Below are positions 23,654 to 32,088 of a stretch of 42,014 nucleotides of DNA, piece after piece; position 1 is the first letter of the stretch; every line of letters starts with the position of its first letter. This DNA is from Pseudomonadota bacterium (GTDB lineage Bacteria; Pseudomonadota; Gammaproteobacteria; Burkholderiales; JABEVD01). The stretch covers positions 1 to 42,014 of the forward strand of contig JAJZTT010000004.1 of assembly GCA_021848705.1 (NCBI GenBank). Direction: 5' to 3'. A program made the translations under genes and the position numbers. Under the pieces are notes generated by a model. It saw nothing but the letters and a program-made list of their open reading frames with translations. It was not told where the DNA came from and made no database searches.

Positions 23654-26599
23654 ATGCAAAAAAGCCGTGAAGAGCAGTGGTTCAATGAAGGGTTTTCGCT
23701 GCATCATGCAGGAAGGATCGAAGAGGCGGCGGAACGGTACCGCAAGGTTCTGAAAAAATATCCGGATCATGCAGAGACCCGGTATCTGCTCGGAACCGCC
23801 TGCAGTCAGCTCGGAAAACTGGAGGAAGCCGAGATCCATCTCGGAAGGGCGCTCAGGTTCCATCCCGATCACCCGGAAGCGCTCAACAATCTGGGGCTCA
23901 CCCTGAAAAAATTGAACCGCAACCAGGAGGCCATCCCCCTTTACCGCCGGGCCATCGAATTGAGGCCGGATTACGCCGATGCGCACAGCAATCTGGGTGG
24001 AGCGCTCGAATTTGCGGGCGAACTCGACGAAGCCGAAGAACACCTTCGTCTCGCCCTGAAGCTCAATCCGAACCTTGCCGATGCGCATTACCTGCTCGGC
24101 CTCGTGCTTCGCGACCGGGACAAATATGAGGAAGCATCGAAATGCTTCCTGCGCGGACTGGAACTGAAGCCGGATTTCGCCAGCGCCTATTGCGATCTCG
24201 GGGTCATTTACAAGATGTGGGGAAGGTACGAGGATGCACTTTCCTGCATGCAGCGATCGCTCCGGCTCGATCCTGATTTCTACAGCGCACAGTCGAACAT
24301 CGGCACGATCTACGAGGAGCTGGGCAGATTCGGGGAGGCGCTCGCTGCCTACCGCCGCGCATCCGAACTCAATCCTGAAGACATCATCGCGAGATGGAAC
24401 ATGGCGCTCCTTCACCTGAGGCAGGGTGTGCTCGAAGCAGGCTGGGAAGCCTACGAAATGCGCTTCGGAATGGGCATGGCGGCAAGGCGCTTCTCCTTCC
24501 CGGAATGGCAGGGCGAATCGCTGGAAGGAAAGAGGATCCTGGTCTATGCCGAGCAGGGACTGGGTGACGAAGTCTTTTTCGCTTCCTGCATTCCGGACCT
24601 GCTCCGGATTGCAGGAGACTGCATCATCGAATGCGATCCGCGACTTGCCCCCCTGTTCAGAAGATCGTTTCCCCGAGCCTCCGTCGTCGGCTCGAAAAAG
24701 AGCCAGACGGGGTGGCTCGCCACAGCACCGAAAATCGATGTGCAATCCCCTTCGGGAAGTCTGCCGCGATTCCTGCGTCCCACCCTGGAAAGCTTTCCGG
24801 AAAATCCCGCATATCTTCAGGCCGATCCTGCAAGGATCGAACACTGGCGCTCGAAAATCGCCCTGCTCGGCCCCGGCCTCAAGGTCGGGATCTGCTGGAG
24901 AAGCGGACTCGTCAAGGGAGAACGCTACAAGCAGTACAGCAGTCTTTCACAATGGGGCAGGATTTTTTCCACGGAAGGAGCGCATTTCGTCAACCTGCAA
25001 TACGACGAATGCGCTGAAGAACTGAGGCAAGCCGAGGCACAATTCGGCGTGCCGATCCTGGTACCGGAGCTCGACCTCAGGAACGAACTCGACGAGCAGG
25101 CTGCGCTCATTTGCTCACTGGACCTTGTGATCTCCGCCGCCACCGCCACTGTCGAACTCGCCAGTTCCCTCGGCATTGCCTGCTTCCGCCTCGACGCACA
25201 TGGAAAGCCATGGGAATGCCTCGGAACCGATTCCATGCCCTGGCATCCCTCGATGCGCTGCTTCGGCCAGCCGAGCCCCGGGGATTGGGACACCCCCCTT
25301 GCGCTCGCAGCCAACGCACTCCTCGAAATGGCAAAGGGAGAGGCGGAGTCGGTCGAATATTTGCCGCTTCCGGGCGGATCTGAAATCGCTGCCTCGCCTT
25401 CCCTGGAATCCCTTCCGACCTATGTCCTGAAAGAGCAGGACGGCTGGTTCAATCCTGAATACCACTTCCTGCCCCGCCTCCTTGGTCCGGGCGCAAAATT
25501 CGTCGACTTCGGTTGCGGAACCGGAGAAAACGCGGTTCCGGCTGCAAAATCGGGCTCAAGAGTGCATGCATTTGCTGAAACCGCACAGGATGCGGACCTG
25601 CTCATGAAATCGAGAAAAAGAAACGGGCTCGAAAAAAGCCTCTCGGTTTCCATTCTCGAAGAACACGCTTCCCTCGATCAGGAAATGGACCGGCATGGGC
25701 TCGATGGCGTTTCCCTGCTTCGCATCGCAACCGGATTGGCCAATCCGGCCACGCTGGATGGGGGGCTGCATTTTTTCTCTGCAAATTCCCCGCTCGTGAT
25801 GTTCGGGATCGACCGGGAAGAATGCCCTGCGGTGATCGAACGCTTCCGCCTGCAGGGATTCGGGGTCTATCATTTCGTTCCAGGCCTCGATCTGCTGGTT
25901 CCCCACCATGAGGAACTCGACGCCTTTTCGCTCAATCTTTTCGCTTGCAGGGAAGATCGAGCCGCCCTGCTCGAAGGCAGGATCGTCACGCGCCCCACCC
26001 CCATGGAATCTTTTCCCGGAGCGGAAGAGCCGCTCTGGCAGGAATATCTGAAAGGGAAAGACTACGCCCTGCGACACATCGAATCCTGGCAGCGATCCCG
26101 GGAAAGGGACTGGGAAGTGTATTTCATGGCGCTCAATCTTTTCGCCATGGCGAAATCGGCAACACATTCTCCGGAACGCCGCTACGCAAGCCTGCAGGCC
26201 GCAGCCACCACGCTGCACGCGCTGGTCCAGGAATCTGCCACCCTGCCCCGCCTGCTGAGCTTCAGCCGGATCCTTTCCGAACTCGGCATGCGGGAAGCCT
26301 GCGTCCACCTCCTGAATCATGTCTGCATCCATCTCGATTCCATCAGGGAAATTCCCGTGGAAGAACCCTTCCTCGCGCCCGATCCTTCCAGGGAAATGGA
26401 AAATCCCGGGGAAAGAATGGGCGAATGGATCGTCGCAATGCTCCTCGAAGAGAGGGAAAGGCTGCGCGCCTTCTCGAGTTATTTCACCGGAAGCGAATCC
26501 CTGCCGGTACTCAGAAGGGTGGCCGATTCCGGGTTTGCGAGCGAGGATGCAAAAAGGCGCATCGGATTGATCGAAACAAGGCTGGGAAGTTCGTCCTGA
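23654..26599 (+). CDS. TPR glycosyltransferase fused to a degenerate FkbM-like methyltransferase domain
   Basis: A 981-residue three-part protein. Residues 1-280 carry about eight tetratricopeptide repeats (ALNNLGLTLKKLNRNQEAIP, AHSNLGGALEFAGELDEAEE). Residues 290-540 form a GT9-like domain clearly paralogous to that of the 21040-23526 protein (ILVYAEQGLGDEVFFASCIP, VGICWRSGLVKGERYKQYSS, FVNLQYDECAEELRQAEAQF). Residues 610-760 resemble an FkbM methyltransferase: SAM-site-like KFVDFGCGTGENAVPAAKSG, but the usual acidic IKIDVEGAE strand reads VSLLRIATGLAN. About 200 helical residues end it. ATG at 23654 was chosen because an in-frame start at 23618 lies inside the candidate promoter. Probably a flagellin glycan transferase; the third domain may be non-catalytic. 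Confidence 0.87.
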   Translation: MQKSREEQWFNEGFSLHHAGRIEEAAERYRKVLKKYPDHAETRYLLGTACSQLGKLEEAEIHLGRALRFHPDHPEALNNLGLTLKKLNRNQEAIPLYRRAIELRPDYADAHSNLGGALEFAGELDEAEEHLRLALKLNPNLADAHYLLGLVLRDRDKYEEASKCFLRGLELKPDFASAYCDLGVIYKMWGRYEDALSCMQRSLRLDPDFYSAQSNIGTIYEELGRFGEALAAYRRASELNPEDIIARWNMALLHLRQGVLEAGWEAYEMRFGMGMAARRFSFPEWQGESLEGKRILVYAEQGLGDEVFFASCIPDLLRIAGDCIIECDPRLAPLFRRSFPRASVVGSKKSQTGWLATAPKIDVQSPSGSLPRFLRPTLESFPENPAYLQADPARIEHWRSKIALLGPGLKVGICWRSGLVKGERYKQYSSLSQWGRIFSTEGAHFVNLQYDECAEELRQAEAQFGVPILVPELDLRNELDEQAALICSLDLVISAATATVELASSLGIACFRLDAHGKPWECLGTDSMPWHPSMRCFGQPSPGDWDTPLALAANALLEMAKGEAESVEYLPLPGGSEIAASPSLESLPTYVLKEQDGWFNPEYHFLPRLLGPGAKFVDFGCGTGENAVPAAKSGSRVHAFAETAQDADLLMKSRKRNGLEKSLSVSILEEHASLDQEMDRHGLDGVSLLRIATGLANPATLDGGLHFFSANSPLVMFGIDREECPAVIERFRLQGFGVYHFVPGLDLLVPHHEELDAFSLNLFACREDRAALLEGRIVTRPTPMESFPGAEEPLWQEYLKGKDYALRHIESWQRSRERDWEVYFMALNLFAMAKSATHSPERRYASLQAAATTLHALVQESATLPRLLSFSRILSELGMREACVHLLNHVCIHLDSIREIPVEEPFLAPDPSREMENPGERMGEWIVAMLLEERERLRAFSSYFTGSESLPVLRRVADSGFASEDAKRRIGLIETRLGSSS

Positions 26600-26715
26600 T
26601 GCGGATTTTCATCTATATTGATTGGAGGAAGAAACCCGCCCGGATTGCCGATTCAGGAGGAGCGATGAAATTTTCCGGAAAGGACCCTAAAGTTTTCGAT
26701 TCTTCGTACCGATAA
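26599..26715 (+). CDS. Possible 38-residue small protein upstream of fliC
   Basis: An open frame of 38 codons starts at ATG 26599, sharing its A with the TGA stop of the previous gene, and ends at TAA 26715. An internal in-frame ATG at 26665 has a textbook ribosome-binding site, AGGAGG, at about 26657-26662, giving the 16-residue peptide MKFSGKDPKVFDSSYR. The frame runs across the sigma-28 promoter of fliC, so translation would cover the promoter. No family is recognised. It may be a leader peptide, a remnant or chance. Confidence 0.25.
   Translation: MRIFIYIDWRKKPARIADSGGAMKFSGKDPKVFDSSYR
26688..26715 (+). promoter_or_regulatory. Sigma-28 (FliA) promoter of fliC
   Basis: TAAAGTTT (26688-26695) followed after 12 nt by ACCGATAA (26708-26715) matches the FliA consensus TAAAGTTT-N11-GCCGATAA except for one extra spacer base and G to A at the first position of the -10 element. 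It lies 60 nt upstream of the flagellin start, as expected for a late flagellar gene. Confidence 0.8.
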
Positions 26716-26774
26716 ACGATCAAAAGGCGGACGATGAGGACCGCTGAAGACAACCTTCCACTAGGAGAACTGAA

Positions 26775-28796
26775 ATGCCCAGCTATATCAATACGAATAT
26801 CTCGTCGCTCCAAGCTCAGTTGAACCTGTCGAATTCGCAAAGCTCCCTTGCGACTTCGCTGCAGCGTCTGTCTTCAGGCCTCAGAATCAACTCGGCAGCC
26901 GACGACGCAGCGGGTCTTGCCATCGCAACCCGGATGACCTCCCAGATCAACGGCCTGACCCAGGCAACCCGGAACGCAAACGACGCCATCTCGCTGGCAC
27001 AGACCGCGGGCGGCGCGCTTTCCGGCATCACCAACATGCTGCAATCCCTGCGTAACCTCGCAGTCCAATCAGCCAACAGCACCAATACCGCGACCGACCG
27101 CGCGGCCATCCAGCAACAGGCTTCGGCGCTCGTCGCTGAAATCCAGCGTACCGCGACCACCACCCAGTTCAACGGACTGAACCTGCTCGACGGCACCTAC
27201 ACCAACCAGTCCTTCCAGGTCGGCACCGCAGCAGGACAAACCATTGCCGTTTCGATCGGCGCAGCCACCACCGACAAGCTCGGCAGCAGCACGACCGCTT
27301 CGCTCACCGCATCGAACAACGGCACTGCGATGGCTTCCGGCGACCTCGTCCTCAACGGCATCACGGTGGGCGCATCGCTCGCTTCCTCCGATTCCTCCTC
27401 GACGACTTCGCAGGCTTCATCGGCGATCGCCAAGGCAGCGGCCATCAACGCCGTCTCTGCCCAGACCGGCGTCACAGCGAAGGCGGATGCAACCGTCGCT
27501 TCCGGAACCGGACAGACCCTGCAGGCTTCTTCCGGCAGCATCGCCATCAACGGGGTGAGCGTCACCATCACCACCGGCGGAACCAGTGCATCGGCCGACC
27601 GTGCATCGATCGTCTCCGCGATCAATGCGGTCTCCGGACAGACCGGTGTCGTGGCGACCGACGGGGGCTCCTCCGCGAACGGCGTATCGCTGCAGGCTGC
27701 CGACGGCCGCAACATCAGCGTCTCCCTCGGATCCCTGACCTCTTCGGCAACCCTGGGCTTCGCCGCGACAACGAGTTACGGCACGTACACCCTGAGCTCG
27801 ACCAGCACGATCAACGTTTCCGGTTCCTCGACACTTTCGGATGCAGGTCTGGTTGCAGGCAGCTATTCGGCGATGACCGCATACGGCACCACCACCGCGG
27901 GAAGCACCACCGCATTCGCTGCCGGCGACTTCACCATCAACGGCATCCAGATAGGCGCATCGCTCGCTTCTTCCGACAACGCCTCGACCACCTCGCAGGC
28001 TTCCTCTGCGATCGCCAAGGCTGCTGCGATCAACGCGATTTCGGCACAGACCGGCGTGACCGCGAAGGCGGATGCGACCGTCTCGGGCACGGCTGCCCAG
28101 ACCCTGCAGGCCTCTTCCGGCACCATCGCCATCAACGGCGTATCGGTCTCGATCACCACGGCAGGCGTGAACGCCTCCACGGACCGGGCATCCATCGTCA
28201 CCGCGATCAATTCGGTTTCCGGTCAGACCGGCGTAGTGGCTTCCGACGGAGGCTCCTCGGCGAACGGCGTGGTGCTGACCGCGGCTGACGGACGCAACAT
28301 CAGCGTATCGCTCGGATCCCTGACCACTTCGGCCACCCTGGGCTTTGCAGCGACCACGAGTTATGGCACGCTGACCCTTTCTTCCGCCTCGCAGTTCACC
28401 GTGGGAGCGGGAACCACGGGCGCCAGCATCAGCGGAGAAGGCATGCTCGCGGCGGGAACCTACGGCGTCGGTCAGACCGGGCAGTCGCTCAACTCGATCA
28501 ACCTTTCGACGGCTGCAGGCGCAACCAACGCCATCGCCGCGATCGACAACGCGATCAACTCGGTGAACAGCACGCAGGCAACGCTCGGTGCGATCCAGAA
28601 CCGCTTCACGCAGACCATCTCCACGCTGCAGTCGACGACGCTGAATCTGACCGCGGCGAGAAGCCGGATCCAGGACACCGACTTCGCGGCGGAAACCGCC
28701 AACATGACCAAGGCCCAGATCCTGCAACAGGCCGGCACGGCAATGCTGGCACAGGCGAACCAGCTCCCCAACACGGTGCTGTCTCTCCTGAAGTAA
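26775..28796 (+). CDS. fliC: Flagellin
   Basis: Filament subunit exported by the flagellar type III system. At 673 residues it is long. The conserved D0/D1 N-terminus (INTNISSLQAQLNLSNSQSS, RLSSGLRINSAADDAAGLAI) and C-terminus (RIQDTDFAAETANMTKAQIL, QANQLPNTVLSLLK) frame a large central region rich in Ser, Thr, Ala and Gly. That region contains a tandem duplication of 195 residues (period 585 bp): GASLASSDSSSTTSQASSAI and GASLASSDNASTTSQASSAI are equivalent points. No cysteine is present. The many surface Ser/Thr are plausible O-glycosylation sites for the neighbouring transferases. The RBS is AGGAGAACTGAAATG, transcription is from the sigma-28 site, and a hairpin follows the stop. Confidence 0.97.
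   Translation: MPSYINTNISSLQAQLNLSNSQSSLATSLQRLSSGLRINSAADDAAGLAIATRMTSQINGLTQATRNANDAISLAQTAGGALSGITNMLQSLRNLAVQSANSTNTATDRAAIQQQASALVAEIQRTATTTQFNGLNLLDGTYTNQSFQVGTAAGQTIAVSIGAATTDKLGSSTTASLTASNNGTAMASGDLVLNGITVGASLASSDSSSTTSQASSAIAKAAAINAVSAQTGVTAKADATVASGTGQTLQASSGSIAINGVSVTITTGGTSASADRASIVSAINAVSGQTGVVATDGGSSANGVSLQAADGRNISVSLGSLTSSATLGFAATTSYGTYTLSSTSTINVSGSSTLSDAGLVAGSYSAMTAYGTTTAGSTTAFAAGDFTINGIQIGASLASSDNASTTSQASSAIAKAAAINAISAQTGVTAKADATVSGTAAQTLQASSGTIAINGVSVSITTAGVNASTDRASIVTAINSVSGQTGVVASDGGSSANGVVLTAADGRNISVSLGSLTTSATLGFAATTSYGTLTLSSASQFTVGAGTTGASISGEGMLAAGTYGVGQTGQSLNSINLSTAAGATNAIAAIDNAINSVNSTQATLGAIQNRFTQTISTLQSTTLNLTAARSRIQDTDFAAETANMTKAQILQQAGTAMLAQANQLPNTVLSLLK
27333..28385 (+). 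repeat. 585-bp tandem duplication inside fliC
   Basis: The segment starting at 27333 recurs at 27918 with a constant offset of 585 bp. Similarity is high for about 465 bp (27333-27800 against 27918-28385), then fades over the remaining 120 bp. The offset is the same at GGCGCATCGCTCGCTTC (27369/27954) and at ACGAGTTA (27771/28356), so there are no indels and the frame is kept at 195 codons. Confidence 0.9.
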
Positions 28797-28814
28797 GCGT
28801 CCAGCAGGCAACGA

Positions 28815-28839
28815 CCTGGCCAGCGTGAAGCTGGCCAGG
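28815..28839 (+). terminator. Hairpin after fliC
   Basis: CCTGGCCAGC (28815-28824), loop GTGAA, GCTGGCCAGG (28830-28839), a perfect 10-bp GC-rich stem followed by only TTATT. It may terminate or attenuate transcription into flaG, or protect the 3' end of the flagellin mRNA; no new promoter is seen before flaG at 28864. Confidence 0.7.
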
Positions 28840-28863
28840 TTATTCGCGTAAGGAGTTGCGATC

Positions 28864-29214
28864 ATGTCCATTTCATCTGTAGGCATGTCTCTTCCGGGAT
28901 CGATGGGAATGACCTCCCCGGCGTCGACTCCTGCCCAACCGGCACAGAATGCTCCACAGCAGGCAAACGCAAACACCGAACCGACCCACACGGTCGATCA
29001 GGTGAAGCAGGCGACATCCCAGATCAACAAGGTGATTCAGGCATTCGACCAGAGTCTCCAGTTCGTGGTCGACCAGAGCACAGGAAAAGTGCTGGTTCAG
29101 GTCGTGGACACGGCGAACAACCAGGTCATCCGCCAGATTCCCAGCAAGGAAGCAATCGCCATTTCCCAGGCGCTGGACAAGCTTCAGGGGTTGCTCATCC
29201 GCCAGCAGGCATAG
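28864..29214 (+). CDS. flaG: FlaG family flagellar protein
   Basis: A 116-residue protein of the FlaG family, which influences filament length in polar flagella. The variable N-terminal half is rich in Pro, Ala and Gln (TPAQPAQNAPQQANANTEP). The conserved C-terminal half reads QSLQFVVDQSTGKVLVQVVD and NQVIRQIPSKEAIAISQALD, the recognised FlaG pattern. The ribosome-binding site AAGGAG lies 8 nt before ATG 28864. Its place between fliC and fliD is the standard order. Transcription probably comes by read-through from the fliC promoter past the hairpin. Confidence 0.93.
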   Translation: MSISSVGMSLPGSMGMTSPASTPAQPAQNAPQQANANTEPTHTVDQVKQATSQINKVIQAFDQSLQFVVDQSTGKVLVQVVDTANNQVIRQIPSKEAIAISQALDKLQGLLIRQQA

Positions 29215-29226
29215 CAGGAGAACATC

Positions 29227-31296
29227 ATGTCCACTTCATCCGTAGGCATTTCAACGAGTCTTGGCGTCTCTTCACCAGGAATCGGCTCCGGCCTGGACGT
29301 CACCGGCATCATCTCCAAGCTGATGGCCGTGGAAAGTCAGCCGGTCAACCTGCTGAGTGCAAAGGAGGCGAGCTATCAGGCGCAAATCACCGCCTATGGC
29401 ACGCTCTCGGGTGCGCTTTCCTCTTTCCAGTCCAGCCTCTCCTCGCTGACCAATGCATCCACTTTCCAGTCTCTTTCGGCAACGCCGGCAGACTCTACGA
29501 TCTTCACGGCGAGTTCCTCCCCGGGAGCGACGCTCGGCAACTACGCCGTCAGCGTGAATGCGCTCGCGCAGGCACAGTCACTCACTGCCGCAGGACAGAC
29601 CAGCAGCACCGCGGCGATCGGATCGGGCACGCCGACCACGCTGACCTTTTCCTTCGGAACGATCAACGGAACCGCATCCAGCACAGGCGTGTATCCCAGC
29701 GGAACCACTTTCACGCAGGATCCGACCCAGGCCACCAAGACGGTCACCATCGACAGCACCAACAATTCCCTGCAGGGAATCCGCGACGCCATCAATGCCG
29801 CGAACATCGGCGTGACTGCGAGCATCGTCAACGACGGAAGTTCCACCCCATACCGTCTGCAGCTCACCTCCACCACCGGACTCACCCACAGCATGGAGAT
29901 CTCGGTGAGCGGAGACGCGACGCTCGGCAATCTCCTGAGCTACAACGTCACCCAGGCTGCCGGATCCGGGCAGAACCTGACGCAGGGTCTGGCAGCCCAG
30001 GATGCGAGCCTCACTGTGAACGGCCTGGCCATCACCAGTCCCTCCAACACGGTGACCGACGCGATTTCGAACACGACGCTCAATCTGCTCAAAACCGGCA
30101 CGACTTCCATGAGCATCGCCAACAGCACTTCGGGAGTCGCATCGGCAGTGCAGTCCTTCGTGACCGCATACAACTCCCTCAACAGCGCCATCAGCAGCCT
30201 CACTTCCTACGACGCAACCACGAAGCAGGCGGGACTGCTGAACGGCGACGTTACCACCATGACGATACAGAACCGGCTGCGGGGCGTCCTGACCCAGCCG
30301 ATCCCCGGTCTTTCGAACACCAGCTTCACCGATCTTGCGCAACTCGGCGTGAGCGTGAACCAGAACGACGGATCGCTTCAGCTCGACATGAACCAGCTCC
30401 AGGCGGCGATCGCATCCAACCCTTCCGACATCGCAGGGCTTTTCGCCTCGGTCGGCAAGACCACCGACAGTCTGGTGAACTATGCGAATTCTTCCGCCAA
30501 CACCCAGCCGGGAACCTATGCGGTGACGGTTTCGCAACTTGCAACCCAGGGCAATGATGTCGGCAGCGTGAATCTCGCTTCCGGGGCCACCCTCACCACC
30601 AGCAACAATACGCTCAATGTCACCCTGGACGGAAACACCCAGTCGATCACCCTGAATCCCGGCACCTATACTTCCTCCCAGCTCGCTTCGCTCGTACAGT
30701 CGACGATCAACGGCAACAGCACGTTCGCTGCGGCTGGCTCCTCGGTTTCGGTTTCGATCAACGGCACCAGCGGATTCATGACCATCCAGTCGAACAAGTA
30801 CGGATCGACCTCGAATGTTTCCGTTGCCGCATCTGGCGCGGGAGTCGCGCTCATGGGCGGGACCGGGACTTCCACTGCGGGCGTTGATGTCGCGGGCACC
30901 ATCAACGGGGTGGCCGCCACCGGCTCCGGCCAGTATCTCAACGGTGCGACCGGCACGGCCGTGGACGGTCTGCAACTGCAGATCAAGGGAGGGTCGCTGG
31001 GGTCGAGAGGCACCGTGAGCTATTCGCAAGGGTATGCGTCCACTTTCAACTCCATCCTGACCAATTACCTTTCGCCCAACAGCATCATTTCCGCCGCCCA
31101 GACAGGAATCAACCAGAACATCACCGACATCACCAACCAGATCAATGCGATGAACCAGTACCTCACGCAGGTTCAGAGCAATTATCAGGCCCAGTTCACC
31201 AATCTGGACGTGCTCATGGGGCAAATGCAGAACACCCAGAATTACCTGACCCAGCAGATCAGCCAGATGAGCTATACTTATAAAAACTACGGTTGA
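29227..31296 (+). CDS. fliD: Flagellar filament cap protein FliD (hook-associated protein 2)
   Basis: Caps the growing filament and folds exported flagellin. At 689 residues it is longer than enteric FliD (about 470). The N-terminal FliD domain begins GIGSGLDVTGIISKLMAVES, and the C-terminal coiled region ends QISQMSYTYKNYG. A flagellin hook-IN-type motif, GTINGVAATGSGQYLNG, lies near residue 555, and an extra segment at about 415-550 (NTQPGTYAVTVSQLATQGND onward) accounts for most of the added length, as in other betaproteobacterial FliD. The start at 29227 follows GGAGAACATC. fliS begins 13 nt later, giving a fliD-fliS-fliT-type unit. Confidence 0.95.
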   Translation: MSTSSVGISTSLGVSSPGIGSGLDVTGIISKLMAVESQPVNLLSAKEASYQAQITAYGTLSGALSSFQSSLSSLTNASTFQSLSATPADSTIFTASSSPGATLGNYAVSVNALAQAQSLTAAGQTSSTAAIGSGTPTTLTFSFGTINGTASSTGVYPSGTTFTQDPTQATKTVTIDSTNNSLQGIRDAINAANIGVTASIVNDGSSTPYRLQLTSTTGLTHSMEISVSGDATLGNLLSYNVTQAAGSGQNLTQGLAAQDASLTVNGLAITSPSNTVTDAISNTTLNLLKTGTTSMSIANSTSGVASAVQSFVTAYNSLNSAISSLTSYDATTKQAGLLNGDVTTMTIQNRLRGVLTQPIPGLSNTSFTDLAQLGVSVNQNDGSLQLDMNQLQAAIASNPSDIAGLFASVGKTTDSLVNYANSSANTQPGTYAVTVSQLATQGNDVGSVNLASGATLTTSNNTLNVTLDGNTQSITLNPGTYTSSQLASLVQSTINGNSTFAAAGSSVSVSINGTSGFMTIQSNKYGSTSNVSVAASGAGVALMGGTGTSTAGVDVAGTINGVAATGSGQYLNGATGTAVDGLQLQIKGGSLGSRGTVSYSQGYASTFNSILTNYLSPNSIISAAQTGINQNITDITNQINAMNQYLTQVQSNYQAQFTNLDVLMGQMQNTQNYLTQQISQMSYTYKNYG

Positions 31297-31309
31297 TCGA
31301 GGAGCCCTC

Positions 31310-31762
31310 ATGACCACCTCATACAACGCGGCGAGCGCCTATTCCTCAGTCGAAATGGAAACCGGAGTGAGCCACGCGGATCCCCACAGGCTGATTCTGA
31401 TGCTTTTCGAAGGCGCCATTCTGGCCGTGAGCAATGCCATCATGCATCTCGACAGAAAGGAAACCGCCGAGAAGGGCGCGGCGATCTCGCATGCAATCTC
31501 CATCATCGACAGCGGGCTGAACGCGAGCATCGATCTCAATTCCGGAGGCGAAATCGCGCAAAACCTCTCTTCCCTGTACCAGTACATGAGCAACCGGCTT
31601 CTGCTCTCCAACCTCAACAACGACCGGGGAGGAATGGAAGAGGTCAGGAAGCTGCTCATCGAACTGAAAGGGGCATGGGAAGAAATCGGCAGGAAGGAAA
31701 GCGTTTCGCCGGATTCGCCTGCGCCGGAGAAGCGGGCGAGCATCAGTTACGGGCAGTTCTGA
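31310..31762 (+). CDS. fliS: Flagellin export chaperone FliS
   Basis: Cytosolic chaperone that binds the C-terminal D0 region of flagellin and keeps it unpolymerised for export. The 150-residue protein shows the family pattern AYSSVEMETGVSHADPHRLI LM-like start, FEGAILAVSNAIMHLDRKET, and the central helix ISIIDSGLNASIDLNSGGEI followed by YQYMSNRLLLSNL. The start at 31310 is preceded by GAGGAGCCCTC. FliS binding is relevant to glycosylation because in other bacteria flagellin is glycosylated in the cytoplasm before or while bound by chaperone. Confidence 0.95.
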   Translation: MTTSYNAASAYSSVEMETGVSHADPHRLILMLFEGAILAVSNAIMHLDRKETAEKGAAISHAISIIDSGLNASIDLNSGGEIAQNLSSLYQYMSNRLLLSNLNNDRGGMEEVRKLLIELKGAWEEIGRKESVSPDSPAPEKRASISYGQF

Positions 31763-31764
31763 AC

Positions 31765-32088
31765 ATGGGCGATACCGGCATACTGTTCGAGTACGAGAGG
31801 GCATTCGCGATTGCGGAAAACATGCTGCTCGCTGCACAGGACGGCAACTGGGATGCGCTCATGAATCTCCGGCAGGACTACGAGGAACTGATGAAAAAGA
31901 TCCGGGCGCAAGACTCCAACCCTCCGGATGACCTCGTGTTCGCAAGGCGCAAGAGGGAACTCATCGAATCCATCCTCGGCCGCGAGCAAAGGATCGGCGA
32001 ACTCGTCAGCGCGAAAATGAACGACCTGCGCGGCGCGATCGACAGCACCTCCCAGGCCATCAAGCTGAATCAGGCCTATCGTCCCTGA
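31765..32088 (+). CDS. FliT-like flagellar chaperone
   Basis: A 107-residue all-helical protein in the fliT position, two nucleotides after fliS. FliT is the export chaperone for FliD and in enterics also binds FlhD4C2. Sequence conservation in this family is low, and the assignment rests on size, helical character (EYERAFAIAENMLLAAQDGN, LVFARRKRELIESILGREQR, INDST-like C-terminus) and place in the operon. The start ATG 31765 was chosen over an upstream in-frame start because the latter lies inside fliS. Its stop overlaps the next start as TGATG. Confidence 0.75.
   Translation: MGDTGILFEYERAFAIAENMLLAAQDGNWDALMNLRQDYEELMKKIRAQDSNPPDDLVFARRKRELIESILGREQRIGELVSAKMNDLRGAIDSTSQAIKLNQAYRP

Noticed and set aside
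27333-28385. Regular repeats as a possible CRISPR array
   Set aside because: The repeat period is 585 bp and coding; there are no short repeats with unique spacers anywhere in the window.
27417-28991. A 524-codon frame antisense to fliC
   Set aside because: Its repeats are the complement of the flagellin duplication; the translation is Gly/Arg-rich without any fold signature.
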